Position numbers and translations under genes: made by a program. The notes under the pieces were generated by a model. That model had not been told where the DNA came from. It saw nothing but the letters and a program-made list of their open reading frames with translations, and did not search any database. 21,172 nucleotides of DNA from Chryseobacterium sp. UBA6632 (GTDB taxonomy: Bacteria; Bacteroidota; Bacteroidia; Flavobacteriales; Weeksellaceae). The stretch lies in assembly GCA_002455915.1 (NCBI GenBank), contig DKLU01000449.1, positions 1 through 21,172 of the forward strand. Direction: 5' to 3'. This document shows positions 7,892 to 17,782 of the stretch, in pieces (the stretch's first letter is position 1; each line of letters starts with the position of its first letter).

Positions 7892-8874
7892 TTTCTCACA
7901 ATTTTATTTTTATTAATGAGTTTCTTCAATTTGAAGTAAGCCAATTCTTTTTTTAGTAATTTTTCTGCAGATTCGCCCATTTCCATTGGGATTCTGTGAA
8001 AATGTTTTTCTGTACTGTCAAATTTAATTCCTGCACTTCCGAACGTACAAAAAAGTTCTTTATTGCTTTGCAAGGCATCAAAAAAATCTTTATTCACACC
8101 AAAATCGGTAAACGGAAATGCAAAACTTTCATACAGAAAATTATTTTCCTTTAGATATTCGAAGGTTTTGTTCGTGGTTTCAAGTTGTTCAGATAGTGAC
8201 AATTGATTATACAGGGGATGATCCCAACTGTGAGATGAAATTCCGAATCCTTTTTGAGTTAAATTATTTAACTGATCGGTGGTTAAATAAGGATTTTGTT
8301 CTTTCAGATAATAATGGAAATTTATTTCAAGGATTTCTCCTAATTGATTTAAAATATCCGTTTGAGAGTATTTAATTTTTAAGACCTGTTGTTTTAGAGC
8401 CTCATTAGAAGATAGAATCGTATAAATATTAGGATCAATATTTTTATTTTTCTCAAGTTCATTAATAATTAAACTTGCTTTACATCGATACATCAAGTCT
8501 TGATTATCAATAAATGCAGGATTAATAAAATTGATTGCGTAAATTCCTTTTCTTTCTAAAATCGGAACTACGATGTCATAAAACTCTCTGAAGCCATCAT
8601 CGAAAGTTAATAAGGCAATTTTCTTTTTAGGTTTAAAATTTCCATTCGCGAAATCTTTAAATTCATTCCAGTTAATAAACTGAAAATGCTTTGAAAGATA
8701 ATCAATATCTTCTTCAAATTGTTTTACATTTTTGTATTGGATAACTTTGTTGATGTGCGCTAAATTATCATCCGAAACGCAATGATAAACGGGAAGACAG
8801 CAATCTAAAGGAAATGAATTTTCAATATCTTCCTTCTCGAAGGATGCTAAAAAATTAATGATCTTTTCTTTCAT
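7888..8874 (-). CDS. Polysaccharide deacetylase family protein (CE4/NodB-like), cytoplasmic
   Basis: A 328-residue protein with the NodB homology domain. Motif 1 is LLTFDDGF (D92 base, D93 metal), motif 2 is SHSWDHP (H215, H219 metal ligands) and a motif-3-like stretch is FAFPFTDFG. All three metal ligands (Asp-His-His) are present, so it should be an active metal-dependent deacetylase of N- or O-acetyl groups on a sugar. Unlike most CE4 enzymes it has no signal peptide or transmembrane anchor; the N-terminus is charged. It resembles short deacetylases of capsule or O-antigen clusters that act on precursors inside the cell, although no glycosyltransferases are in the window. It is co-translated with the following acetyltransferase gene. 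The ATG at 8874 lies only 11 bases after a possible promoter element. Confidence 0.85.
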   Translation of the reverse strand: MKEKIINFLASFEKEDIENSFPLDCCLPVYHCVSDDNLAHINKVIQYKNVKQFEEDIDYLSKHFQFINWNEFKDFANGNFKPKKKIALLTFDDGFREFYDIVVPILERKGIYAINFINPAFIDNQDLMYRCKASLIINELEKNKNIDPNIYTILSSNEALKQQVLKIKYSQTDILNQLGEILEINFHYYLKEQNPYLTTDQLNNLTQKGFGISSHSWDHPLYNQLSLSEQLETTNKTFEYLKENNFLYESFAFPFTDFGVNKDFFDALQSNKELFCTFGSAGIKFDSTEKHFHRIPMEMGESAEKLLKKELAYFKLKKLINKNKIVRK

Positions 8875-8884
8875 TTCTGTGTTT

Positions 8885-8936
8885 CAAAAATAAAAAAGAA
8901 TCTATTTAAACTCATTAAAAAATTTAAATAGATTCT
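8885..8936 (-). terminator. Terminator of the S46 peptidase gene, overlapping a -7-like element
   Basis: A perfect 14-bp stem (8897-8910 with 8923-8936, TTTAAATAGATTCT in one arm) encloses a 12-base loop. On the minus strand it is followed by a T-rich run, giving a rho-independent terminator 20 bases after the peptidase stop. The T tract itself contains TATTTTTG (minus strand, 8885-8892), a match to the Bacteroidota TAnnTTTG element. It could start the deacetylase transcript with a leader of only a few bases; no good upstream TTTG accompanies it. Confidence 0.75.
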
Positions 8937-8955
8937 ATAATTTATCGTTAAAAAA

Positions 8956-11094
8956 TTACTTCACAACTTTCATTTCATCAATCAGCCATTTAGAATCGGC
9001 AAATTTATCGATGATGAAAAGGATGTATTTGGTGTCTACCATGATATTTCGGCTGAAACGAGGATCATAATTAATGTCGCTCATCGTTCCTTCCCATTGT
9101 CTGTCGAAGTTCAATCCTACCAAATTTCCGTTAGCATCCAAAGCCGGACTTCCTGAGTTTCCGCCTGTTGTATGGTTGGTTGCCGTGAATCCTACAGGCA
9201 CATCTCCAGATTTATCTTTATAATTTCCGTAATCTTTTTTATTGTAAAGATCAATCAGTTTTTTTGGAACATCAAACTCATAATCTCCGGGAACATATTT
9301 CTCGATAACACCCGCCAAATGCGTCTGATAGTCGTAAGAAACGGCATCTCTAGGAGAAGATCCTTTCACTTTTCCATAGGTTACACGAAGCGTAGAGTTG
9401 GCATCCGGGAAAAATTTCCTGTCTTTATCCGTCGACATTTGTTGTGCCATATATGTTTTTTGCAAAGCATCAATCTTAGTCTGAAGAGACGCGAATTGAG
9501 GATCTGCCGTTTTCATATAAGTATCTCTCATCGCTGTATAAAGTTGATAAATAGGATCTTTTTTCAATGTCTTGATCAATTTATCCTGATTAGAGAATGC
9601 TTTGTCGATATCGGTTGATAAAGAAGCTCCGTTTACCGCTGTTCTTCCTGTAATGATCGAGTTTTTAGAAGACTCTTCGATCGTGGTGATGTTCTGAGTT
9701 TCGTTTTTCAGTTTTTCAAAACCTGCAGGTAAAAACTGAGGAGCAGTTTTGTTGGCGTAAAGTGCTAATAATTTAGCCGTTACCTTAGAATCAAGCTCTG
9801 CGCTGTAATCTTTGTAGAATGAAGATAATTTGCTTTTTACTTTTGCCAATTCCTTTTCATCCATTCTGCCTGCTTCAACCGCTGTCACGTAATTGTAATA
9901 ATCACCCGCCACCTTCAAAGTCTCTGCATTTCTGATCACTTCCGTGTAATATGCATTGTTTAAAGCATACGGAGCCTGATCGTTATATAATTTGTTGATT
10001 TGATCTAAAGTAGATTTGATCTCATGATTTTTAGCCACCAAAGAACCTTCATACATCACTTTTTTCTGAACGGCATTTGATTTTTTCAAACCTTCCACTT
10101 CACCGATCCATTTTTTCCAGTAATTGGCTACGGAAGCGTATTTTGAAGCATATTTAATACGTGTGGCATCGTCAGCACGCATTTTTTCGTCTAATGTTTT
10201 CAAGGCAACATCTCTCACTGCAATTCTTGCAGGATCAATTTCTGTCATGATCTTTTCAACAGCGATTGCAGGAAGATATTCCGTTGTTCTTCCCGGAAAT
10301 CCGAAGACGAAAGTGAAATCGTTTTCTGTTTTATCCTTGATGGAAACCGGAAGATAATGCTTCGGAACATAAGGAACGTTGTCTTTTGAATATTCCGCTG
10401 GTTTGTTATTTTTATCAGCATAAATTCTGAACATCGAGAAATCTCCCGTATGTCTTGGCCAAACCCAGTTGTCTGTGTCTGAACCGAATTTCCCGATGCT
10501 TTGCGGCGGTGCACCTACCAAACGAATATCTTTGAACGTTTCGATGGTGAAAGCATAATATTTATTTCCGTAATACATTGGTTTTACCGAAATCGACTGA
10601 TATTGTTCCGTTTTCTGAGAGTTTTTATAAATCTCGATATTCTTAGCAATTTGTTTTGCCAGTTCTGGCTCCACAAGGTTGTCTGTTCCTTCTAAAATTT
10701 GATTGGATACTTCTTTGATATCTACAATGAAATCTACTGTTACTCCTGGATTCGGAAGTTCTCCGGTCATATTTTTAGCCCAGAAACCGTTTGATAAAAG
10801 GTCGTTCTGAACCGTAGAATGTGCCTGAATCTGTCCATATCCGCAATGGTGATTCGTTAATAGTAGCCCTTTTGGCGAAATGATTTCTGCAGTACAGCCT
10901 CCGTTGAATTGTACCACAGCATCTTTTATGCTCGCTTTTTGAGTATTGAAGATGTCTTTAGCAGAGATTTTCATTCCCAAATCCTTCATTTCCTTTTCAT
11001 TCAGCTCTGTAGGAATCCACATTCCTCCGTATTGTTGCGCAAAAGCCATTGCAGCCGGCAAAAGAAATACAGATAAAAGTATCTTTTTTGTCAT
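8956..11094 (-). CDS. dpp11: S46 family dipeptidyl-peptidase, DPP11 type (Asp/Glu-specific)
   Basis: A 712-residue periplasmic serine exopeptidase that releases dipeptides from peptide N-termini. A signal peptide (MTKKILLSVFLLPAAMAFAQ) precedes the mature chain. The catalytic triad is H83 (TNHHC), D218 (WPRHTGD) and S647 (GNSGSP); the whole S46 domain is present at normal family length. The residue 18 positions after the serine is R665 (NFDRQWEG). In Porphyromonas gingivalis enzymes an arginine at this place defines DPP11, which cuts after acidic P1 residues, while DPP7 has glycine. The reading frame extends two codons further to a TTG at 11100, but the ATG at 11094 gives a standard signal peptide and is preferred. 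Such enzymes feed di- and tripeptides to proteolytic Bacteroidota. Transcribed alone, with its own terminator; no clear promoter was identified. Confidence 0.93.
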   Translation of the reverse strand: MTKKILLSVFLLPAAMAFAQQYGGMWIPTELNEKEMKDLGMKISAKDIFNTQKASIKDAVVQFNGGCTAEIISPKGLLLTNHHCGYGQIQAHSTVQNDLLSNGFWAKNMTGELPNPGVTVDFIVDIKEVSNQILEGTDNLVEPELAKQIAKNIEIYKNSQKTEQYQSISVKPMYYGNKYYAFTIETFKDIRLVGAPPQSIGKFGSDTDNWVWPRHTGDFSMFRIYADKNNKPAEYSKDNVPYVPKHYLPVSIKDKTENDFTFVFGFPGRTTEYLPAIAVEKIMTEIDPARIAVRDVALKTLDEKMRADDATRIKYASKYASVANYWKKWIGEVEGLKKSNAVQKKVMYEGSLVAKNHEIKSTLDQINKLYNDQAPYALNNAYYTEVIRNAETLKVAGDYYNYVTAVEAGRMDEKELAKVKSKLSSFYKDYSAELDSKVTAKLLALYANKTAPQFLPAGFEKLKNETQNITTIEESSKNSIITGRTAVNGASLSTDIDKAFSNQDKLIKTLKKDPIYQLYTAMRDTYMKTADPQFASLQTKIDALQKTYMAQQMSTDKDRKFFPDANSTLRVTYGKVKGSSPRDAVSYDYQTHLAGVIEKYVPGDYEFDVPKKLIDLYNKKDYGNYKDKSGDVPVGFTATNHTTGGNSGSPALDANGNLVGLNFDRQWEGTMSDINYDPRFSRNIMVDTKYILFIIDKFADSKWLIDEMKVVK

Positions 11095-11563
11095 AATCAA
11101 AATTTTGCCCCAATTTACGAAGAAAATACGAGTTCGGGGTTTAAAGTTTTTGGTTTAAGGTTTTTAGTGTGAAATTTTCAAATTTAGGATTTAGTTTAAG
11201 CTAAAAATATTCGTTTATTTATTTAAAAACAGATTGAGAATTAATCAAAATGGATTCCAGGTTGGTTTTTCGCAAAGGGCGCAAAGTTATTTAGCTAGTA
11301 GTACGCATTAAGGCGCAATGATTTTATCAACGATAAAATTGATCATCAGCATTACAAAAGAAAATCTTTGATTTTTTCCTTGTGCCTTTGTGTTTTTCCA
11401 ATAAACTTAAAAAGGCTTTTATAAAATCTTTGTAGTCAAGAATATTTACATCCAAAAGCTTTAAACCTAAAACTCTGAATATTAAACTTAAAAACTAACC
11501 ATCGGCTTAATTTTTGTTACCTTAAAATCACACTTAATATTAATTTATTTAAATTCTTGAATT
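11095..11563. other. Long intergenic region between divergent genes
   Basis: About 470 bases without a convincing gene on either strand. It separates the divergent S46 peptidase and lipoprotein genes and must hold both promoters. Its middle contains the inverted-repeat element listed separately (11264-11399). Flanks are AT-rich and repetitive in feel (several GTTT and TTTAA runs), with no recognisable riboswitch or RNA gene. TACCTTAA at 11518-11525 is a weak -7 candidate for the lipoprotein gene, 38 bases before its ATG. Confidence 0.6.
11264..11399. repeat. Degenerate inverted-repeat element (CGCAAAGGCGCAAAG type)
   Basis: The left end (11264-11286) contains CGCAAAGGGCGCAAAG. The right end (11378-11399), read on the other strand, contains CACAAAGGCACAAGG, so the two ends are imperfect inverted repeats around a 91-base core. 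The core has its own hairpin: ATTTTATC and GATAAAAT separated by AAC (11321-11339). Short elements with ends of this kind recur between genes in Flavobacteriia genomes, as far as I recall. No transposase is present. This copy looks worn, and could be a MITE or REP-like sequence. Confidence 0.55.
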
Positions 11564-12037
11564 ATGAACGCACCAAAAATCTTAGGAACTGCGGCCATTG
11601 TTTTGATGGTTTCCTGTACACAAAAAGACAAAAATCCTGAAATAAATCCGAAAACAGATCCTATGGTTATTCAAACTCCTACGGATACGGTGTCTGTGGA
11701 TACTTTGAAAACATCTCATAATTCTGAAAATTCACTGGATTGGTACGGAACTTATGAAGCAGTGGTGCCTTGTGCCGACTGTCCGGGAATTAAAACCGTT
11801 TTAACCTTAAATAAAGACAGAACTTTCACCATTTCAGAAGAATATCTGGAAAGAAAAACGAAAAGTGATGACAAAGGAACTTTTGACTGGGATGCTGCAG
11901 GGCGCGTGGTTACTTTAAAAGGAAAAACAGCCAGCTACAAATATAAAGTAGGAGAGAATAATGTGACACAGCTTGATATGAGTGGCCAGCCAATTGATGG
12001 TCCCAATAAAAAGTTATATGTTTTCACAAAGAAATAA
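11564..12037 (+). CDS. NlpE-like lipoprotein (copper resistance protein NlpE N-terminal domain)
   Basis: A 157-residue lipoprotein. The lipobox VSC places the lipidated cysteine at C18; residues about 19-57 form a polar, Thr/Pro/Asp-rich linker to the membrane. Residues about 58-157 match the N-terminal beta-barrel of NlpE: WYGTYEAVVPCADCPGIKTVLTL with the CxxC pair C70/C73, then strands ending in KKLYVF. In E. coli NlpE senses surface contact and envelope stress through the Cpx system and affects copper tolerance. Bacteroidota lack a direct Cpx counterpart, so the role here is open. The second NlpE domain is missing, which is common in this phylum. Single gene with a strong terminator directly after the stop. 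Confidence 0.85.
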   Translation: MNAPKILGTAAIVLMVSCTQKDKNPEINPKTDPMVIQTPTDTVSVDTLKTSHNSENSLDWYGTYEAVVPCADCPGIKTVLTLNKDRTFTISEEYLERKTKSDDKGTFDWDAAGRVVTLKGKTASYKYKVGENNVTQLDMSGQPIDGPNKKLYVFTKK

Positions 12038-12066
12038 CGATAAAGGCGAAAGCCTTTATTTTTTTT
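12038..12066 (+). terminator. Rho-independent terminator of the lipoprotein gene
   Basis: ATAAAGGC (12040-12047), a GAAA tetraloop and GCCTTTAT (12052-12059) form a perfect 8-bp stem followed by seven T. It begins two bases after the stop codon and sits two bases before the 3' end of the convergent MgtC-family gene, whose transcript would read the same hairpin without a strong T tract. Confidence 0.9.
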
Positions 12067-12068
12067 GC

Positions 12069-12716
12069 CTAAAATTGATAGGCAATGATTTTATCGTCTG
12101 CCATTAACGCCCGAATCAAGGTTTCATGGTGAGAGTTTTTGCCTGTTAACCGCCATGTTGTCGCCAAATTTCCTTGTGTGTATTGCTGCCTCATCATCAA
12201 ATGTTTTAAATGATGTTCTTTAAATAGTTTCTCACAATGCTCGATGTATTGCGAGTTTTCCACAGCTATTTTATATTCGCGGATTTTATGATGATTATCG
12301 ATATAATTCTGCAAATAAGTAAGCGAACTTAAAATTAATAAAACCAATACCGTTCCGAGAAGGGAAAGATAAACATATCCCGAACCAACTGCCATTCCGA
12401 TTGATGCTGTTGCCCAAATGGTGGTGGCTGTGGTAATTCCGTCAATTTTATTATCACCTTTAAAGATAACGCCCGCGCCCAGAAAACCGATTCCTGTAAT
12501 AATATTTGCAGCCAAACGATCCGGATTCTGAATGCCAATTTTGATGGAAAGAATGGTAAAAAGACATGAACCGAAGCATACCAAAATAAAAGTTCTCAAA
12601 CCTGCCGATTTGTTGCGATATTCTCTTTCCGCACCGATGAATAAGCCCAGAATTACTGAAAAAAATATAAGCAATAATTCATTTTGGATGACGTAGTGAT
12701 CTTTTAAAAATTCCAT
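12069..12716 (-). CDS. MgtC/SapB family membrane protein
   Basis: A 215-residue inner-membrane protein. The hydrophobic N-terminal part (about 13-135) holds four to five membrane segments with the family signatures GAEREYRNKSAGLRTF (28-43), NIITGIGFLGAGVIFKG (71-87) and GITTATTIWATASIG (93-107). The C-terminal 70 residues are a soluble cytoplasmic domain. MgtC in Salmonella restrains the F-type ATP synthase and supports growth at low magnesium; whether homologues elsewhere do so is not known. The frame is open back to a TTG at 12818, but that would add 34 residues encoded across the upstream terminator. The ATG at 12716 matches the family's usual N-terminus and is preferred. A TATATTTA element at 12727-12734 (minus) could be its -7 box. 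Confidence 0.9.
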   Translation of the reverse strand: MEFLKDHYVIQNELLLIFFSVILGLFIGAEREYRNKSAGLRTFILVCFGSCLFTILSIKIGIQNPDRLAANIITGIGFLGAGVIFKGDNKIDGITTATTIWATASIGMAVGSGYVYLSLLGTVLVLLILSSLTYLQNYIDNHHKIREYKIAVENSQYIEHCEKLFKEHHLKHLMMRQQYTQGNLATTWRLTGKNSHHETLIRALMADDKIIAYQF

Positions 12717-12780
12717 GATTAAAATGTAAATATACTTTAGAATAAAATTACGATAAATCCTGTAACGAAAGAGTGTTTTC

Positions 12781-12816
12781 AAATAAAAGAAGACTGTCTT
12801 CGAAAAGACAGCCTTC
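12781..12816 (-). terminator. Rho-independent terminator of the LRR protein gene
   Basis: On the minus strand GAAGGCTGTCTT pairs with AAGACAGTCTTC over 12 positions (one G-U pair), closing a TTCG tetraloop, then a T-rich run. It lies 22 bases after the stop of the LRR gene and upstream of the MgtC-family start. Its core GACTGTC/GACAGTC is shared with the ligA terminator. Confidence 0.9.
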
Positions 12817-12837
12817 AAGAAAGGATATTAAAAAAAA

Positions 12838-15321
12838 CTAATTTTTTATGAATTTCTGAGTGGTTACATTCTCTTTAGAAGTCATTTTTATGATGTAGCT
12901 TCCTTTAGAAAGTTCAGAAACATGTATTGAATTTTGTTTTGGTGATGCTGTCTGTAAAATTCTTCCCGCGGCATCAAATATTTCAGCTTTAAGAATTTCA
13001 GCTTTAGATTTAATATATAAAATATCATTTACTGGATTTGGATAAATAGTGATGATATTTTGGTTGTTTTTAATTTCTGATGTACTTAATAATTTACTTT
13101 CAACCGTAGTCATGTACGTATTTGTAATAATTGGATAATTATAATCGAAATAAATATTAGCAGTATTACTAAAACTGTCGCCGCTCGTTAAGATGGATCT
13201 TGTTTTAATTTTAAATGAAATATATCCGTCATTATTATCATCATCAAAAGGAAGTTGAATGCCCTGGAAAATAAATTCTGCCACATTTGGAGACGTGATT
13301 TTTGTAACAAAATTGTGACTGCTGCTTAAAGGAATTAATGTATTGATATCAAATTTAGAACCGTCAATTACATCTTTTACCACAATATTTTGAGCGTTAG
13401 CACTTCCTGTATTTTCAAATCTGATCAGATAATGAACGTAATCTCCCACCTGAGTTTGTGAAATAGAAGCGCCTTCCAGACAAGTTTTATCATTAGGATC
13501 CATAGAATTTACAACCGTTTGGTTGAGTATAAATGTATTGTCTAAAGGCGTATCGTCTGTTGCGCCGCTGACTTGGGCTGTGTAATGAAGAATGTCACCA
13601 TCGTTTACCGGAGGAGTATCTGTCGGTGTGTTGATTTCCAGTTTCACAATTATTTCTTTCGTTTCAAAAGGTTGAAGGTTGGTGAAATTCCAGCTTAAAA
13701 GACCTGAAGATTGTGAGTTAGGAACAACGGAGGATTCAATAAAATCTGAAAGATTATCATTATACGAAAACGTTAAATTGCCCGATTGCGTTGTAGTTCC
13801 TTTATTTTTATAAACGATTTTATATTTAGCAAAAAATCCGGGAACAGCAGCTACGGTCGGAATAATCACCACTTCAAGATCGTTGTGGGTTCCATTGGCC
13901 GTTAAGCAGAAATTTTGAGTCAGCGGACTTGCCTGGGCTGGGAAATTAGCACCTACAGAAGTTGGAGAAATCGAAAAATAAGCTGGATTTTCCACAATCG
14001 GCGTTATCGTATGATAGCCAGAACTTACAGGTACGGTATAATTTCCGGAAGCATCAGCAATAATATTTCCTATACCTCCACTTCCAACAACCGAGAACTT
14101 TTGGAAAGCTTTGCTCAAATCATTAGGATCGCAACCGTTATTATTTTCATCATATTTTGTATTTCCCTGAATGGTATAATAGGTTCCTCCCGGTGTAAAT
14201 GAACAATATGTGTTTATTGTAACATTATTATAGCCGTATGCCGTATTGGCATTTAATACAAAAGGAATTTCACCTTCGTCAGCACATATGTAGCTGATAT
14301 TTGGGTTGTTATTGAAACTTGGAACATTGTTTCTTCCATTTTTCAGAAACATGCTCTGAAGATTATTATCAGAAATAATCATAGACTGGATGTTATAATT
14401 TTGAGTGATATCAAACGTTGTCAACTGATTGTTATTCATCATTAAAGTCTGTAATAAGGGAACCTGCGCCAAATTAATTGAGGTAATTTGATTGTTGGCT
14501 ATTCTCAGATAATTCAATAACGGAATAGAACTTAAATTCAACGTTGTAAAAAGATTGTTGCTCGCTTCAAGATAAGTGATTTTCGGATTATTCTGAAAAT
14601 TAATAGTCGTAAGCTGATTGAATGAGCATGTCAGCTTTTCAAGAAGTGGAAGAGTGCTTATATCTAAATTTGCCAGGTTATTTTGTGAAATATTAAGGCT
14701 TATTAAATTAGGGATCGGGGCAAAATTTATGCTGGAAATTTCATTATTATTACATGAAAACATTTTCAATGTAGAGCTTCCTGTGTAATTAATGGTTTGA
14801 ATATCTCCTCCCGAGCAGTCAAGAATATTAAGCTTAGGTAAGTTGGAAACATCTAAATGCGTCAGCTTTGAATTTTTTACATAAATCGATTCCAAAATAG
14901 GACAGCCGGTAAAATTTACCGAAGTCATTTTAGGATTGTCATCAAAAGACACTAAAACCAACTTATTCAAACCACTTACATCGATGGAAGTTAAATTGGC
15001 AAAGCTCGATAAGGTAAGAAATTTAAGGTTGGCAAATGCTTTCACTCCTTCTACCGACTGTATCTGATAGGTGGAAACCGGAGCCTGATAATAATTATTA
15101 TAAATCGAAAGATCTTCTATTGCCAATGCTTCCGAAACCTGAATTTCGCCATCATTATTGGTATCAATTACAACATAATTTCCGTTGATATCTCTGGCGA
15201 TCTGGTTGGTGGGAGTTGCTGAAAGCAATTTTGCCTTAAAATAGGGGTCTGGGATGTTAACAATTTGAGCGTTGATGGTAAATTGTGCAAGAAATAGCAC
15301 AAAGAGGTAGATGTTTTTCAT
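12838..15321 (-). CDS. Leucine-rich-repeat surface protein with T9SS type A sorting domain
   Basis: An 827-residue exported protein. The order is: signal peptide (about 1-19, ending INAQ); a canonical EF-hand-like calcium loop DTNNDGEIQVSE (53-64); about eleven leucine-rich repeats of roughly 21 residues (about 90-345, of the pattern LxxLxxxxNxLTxxDxSxxP); a carboxypeptidase-regulatory-like segment (about 380-440); a DUF11-like beta domain (about 470-600); a domain starting SMDPNDKTCLEG with YLIRFENTGSANAQN and IYFDYNYPIITN (about 605-740, DUF7619 type); and a C-terminal type A sorting domain of about 70 residues beginning IYPNPVNDILYI. This tail directs transport by T9SS and attachment to the surface or release. 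A role in binding host, prey or matrix proteins is possible from the LRR array, not shown. Single-gene unit. Confidence 0.92.
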   Translation of the reverse strand: MKNIYLFVLFLAQFTINAQIVNIPDPYFKAKLLSATPTNQIARDINGNYVVIDTNNDGEIQVSEALAIEDLSIYNNYYQAPVSTYQIQSVEGVKAFANLKFLTLSSFANLTSIDVSGLNKLVLVSFDDNPKMTSVNFTGCPILESIYVKNSKLTHLDVSNLPKLNILDCSGGDIQTINYTGSSTLKMFSCNNNEISSINFAPIPNLISLNISQNNLANLDISTLPLLEKLTCSFNQLTTINFQNNPKITYLEASNNLFTTLNLSSIPLLNYLRIANNQITSINLAQVPLLQTLMMNNNQLTTFDITQNYNIQSMIISDNNLQSMFLKNGRNNVPSFNNNPNISYICADEGEIPFVLNANTAYGYNNVTINTYCSFTPGGTYYTIQGNTKYDENNNGCDPNDLSKAFQKFSVVGSGGIGNIIADASGNYTVPVSSGYHTITPIVENPAYFSISPTSVGANFPAQASPLTQNFCLTANGTHNDLEVVIIPTVAAVPGFFAKYKIVYKNKGTTTQSGNLTFSYNDNLSDFIESSVVPNSQSSGLLSWNFTNLQPFETKEIIVKLEINTPTDTPPVNDGDILHYTAQVSGATDDTPLDNTFILNQTVVNSMDPNDKTCLEGASISQTQVGDYVHYLIRFENTGSANAQNIVVKDVIDGSKFDINTLIPLSSSHNFVTKITSPNVAEFIFQGIQLPFDDDNNDGYISFKIKTRSILTSGDSFSNTANIYFDYNYPIITNTYMTTVESKLLSTSEIKNNQNIITIYPNPVNDILYIKSKAEILKAEIFDAAGRILQTASPKQNSIHVSELSKGSYIIKMTSKENVTTQKFIKN

Positions 15322-15473
15322 GGTTTGGTGATTTGGTTTGCTAAATATACAAATAAAATTGTATTGTTAATGAAAATTAATATTCAGTTTTTATTTAAAA
15401 TGATATTTTGTAAATTTTTGAAGTGTATTTAAAGGAATTGTGAATTTGTAATTAAGTTGAAAATTTATTTTTC

Positions 15474-15505
15474 AATTAAAAAAGACTGCCTAAAAAGACA
15501 GTCTT
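15474..15505 (-). terminator. Rho-independent terminator of ligA
   Basis: On the minus strand AAGACTGTC and GGCAGTCTT form a 9-bp stem (15482-15490 with 15497-15505, one G-U pair) with a TTTTTA loop, followed by TTTTAATT. It lies 28 bases past the ligA stop. The rest of the gap up to the LRR gene (15322-15473) is AT-rich with no gene. Confidence 0.85.
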
Positions 15506-15533
15506 GTATATAATATGTGAATAGAATTAATTT

Positions 15534-17573
<2,040 letters not shown>

Positions 17574-17754
17574 CTAATTCCATTTAAAAAATATGAGAAT
17601 TAAATATTATGATAAAATTAAAAATGTGTAAAATATTCTAATAAACTGAGTATCTATGGGATAAATTTCATGTTTAGACTACGTTAACATAAAGTTTTAA
17701 AATTGTTTAAAAAATGTTAAAATTCACTTAAAAGGGAACGGGTAAAAGTCGTGA

Positions 17755-17762
17755 TACCTTTG
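17755..17762 (+). promoter_or_regulatory. Likely -7 element of the TonB-receptor promoter
   Basis: TACCTTTG matches TAnnTTTG exactly, 20 bases before the ATG at 17783. The region upstream is AT-rich with repeated TTAA runs and has no good TTTG at the expected spacing. The 242-base gap to ligA holds only these two divergent promoters as far as can be seen. Confidence 0.5.
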
Positions 17763-17782
17763 CACTCAGCTAATTTGAAGAC

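Noticed and set aside
9172-9618. 148-codon open frame antisense to the S46 peptidase gene
   Set aside because: Overlaps conserved coding sequence completely; its translation is rich in Ile, Phe and Arg, typical of a reverse-strand artefact.
11095-11100. Longer S46 peptidase starting at 11100
   Set aside because: That start codon is TTG. The ATG two codons later begins a standard signal peptide (MTKKILL), so 11094 was used.
11101-11563. Small RNA or riboswitch in the long intergenic gap
   Set aside because: Only short hairpins and the inverted-repeat element are visible; nothing matches a known riboswitch core.
12717-12818. N-terminal extension of the MgtC-family protein to 12818
   Set aside because: The start would be TTG inside the terminator hairpin of the upstream gene, and the added residues do not resemble the family. 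The ATG at 12716 fits.
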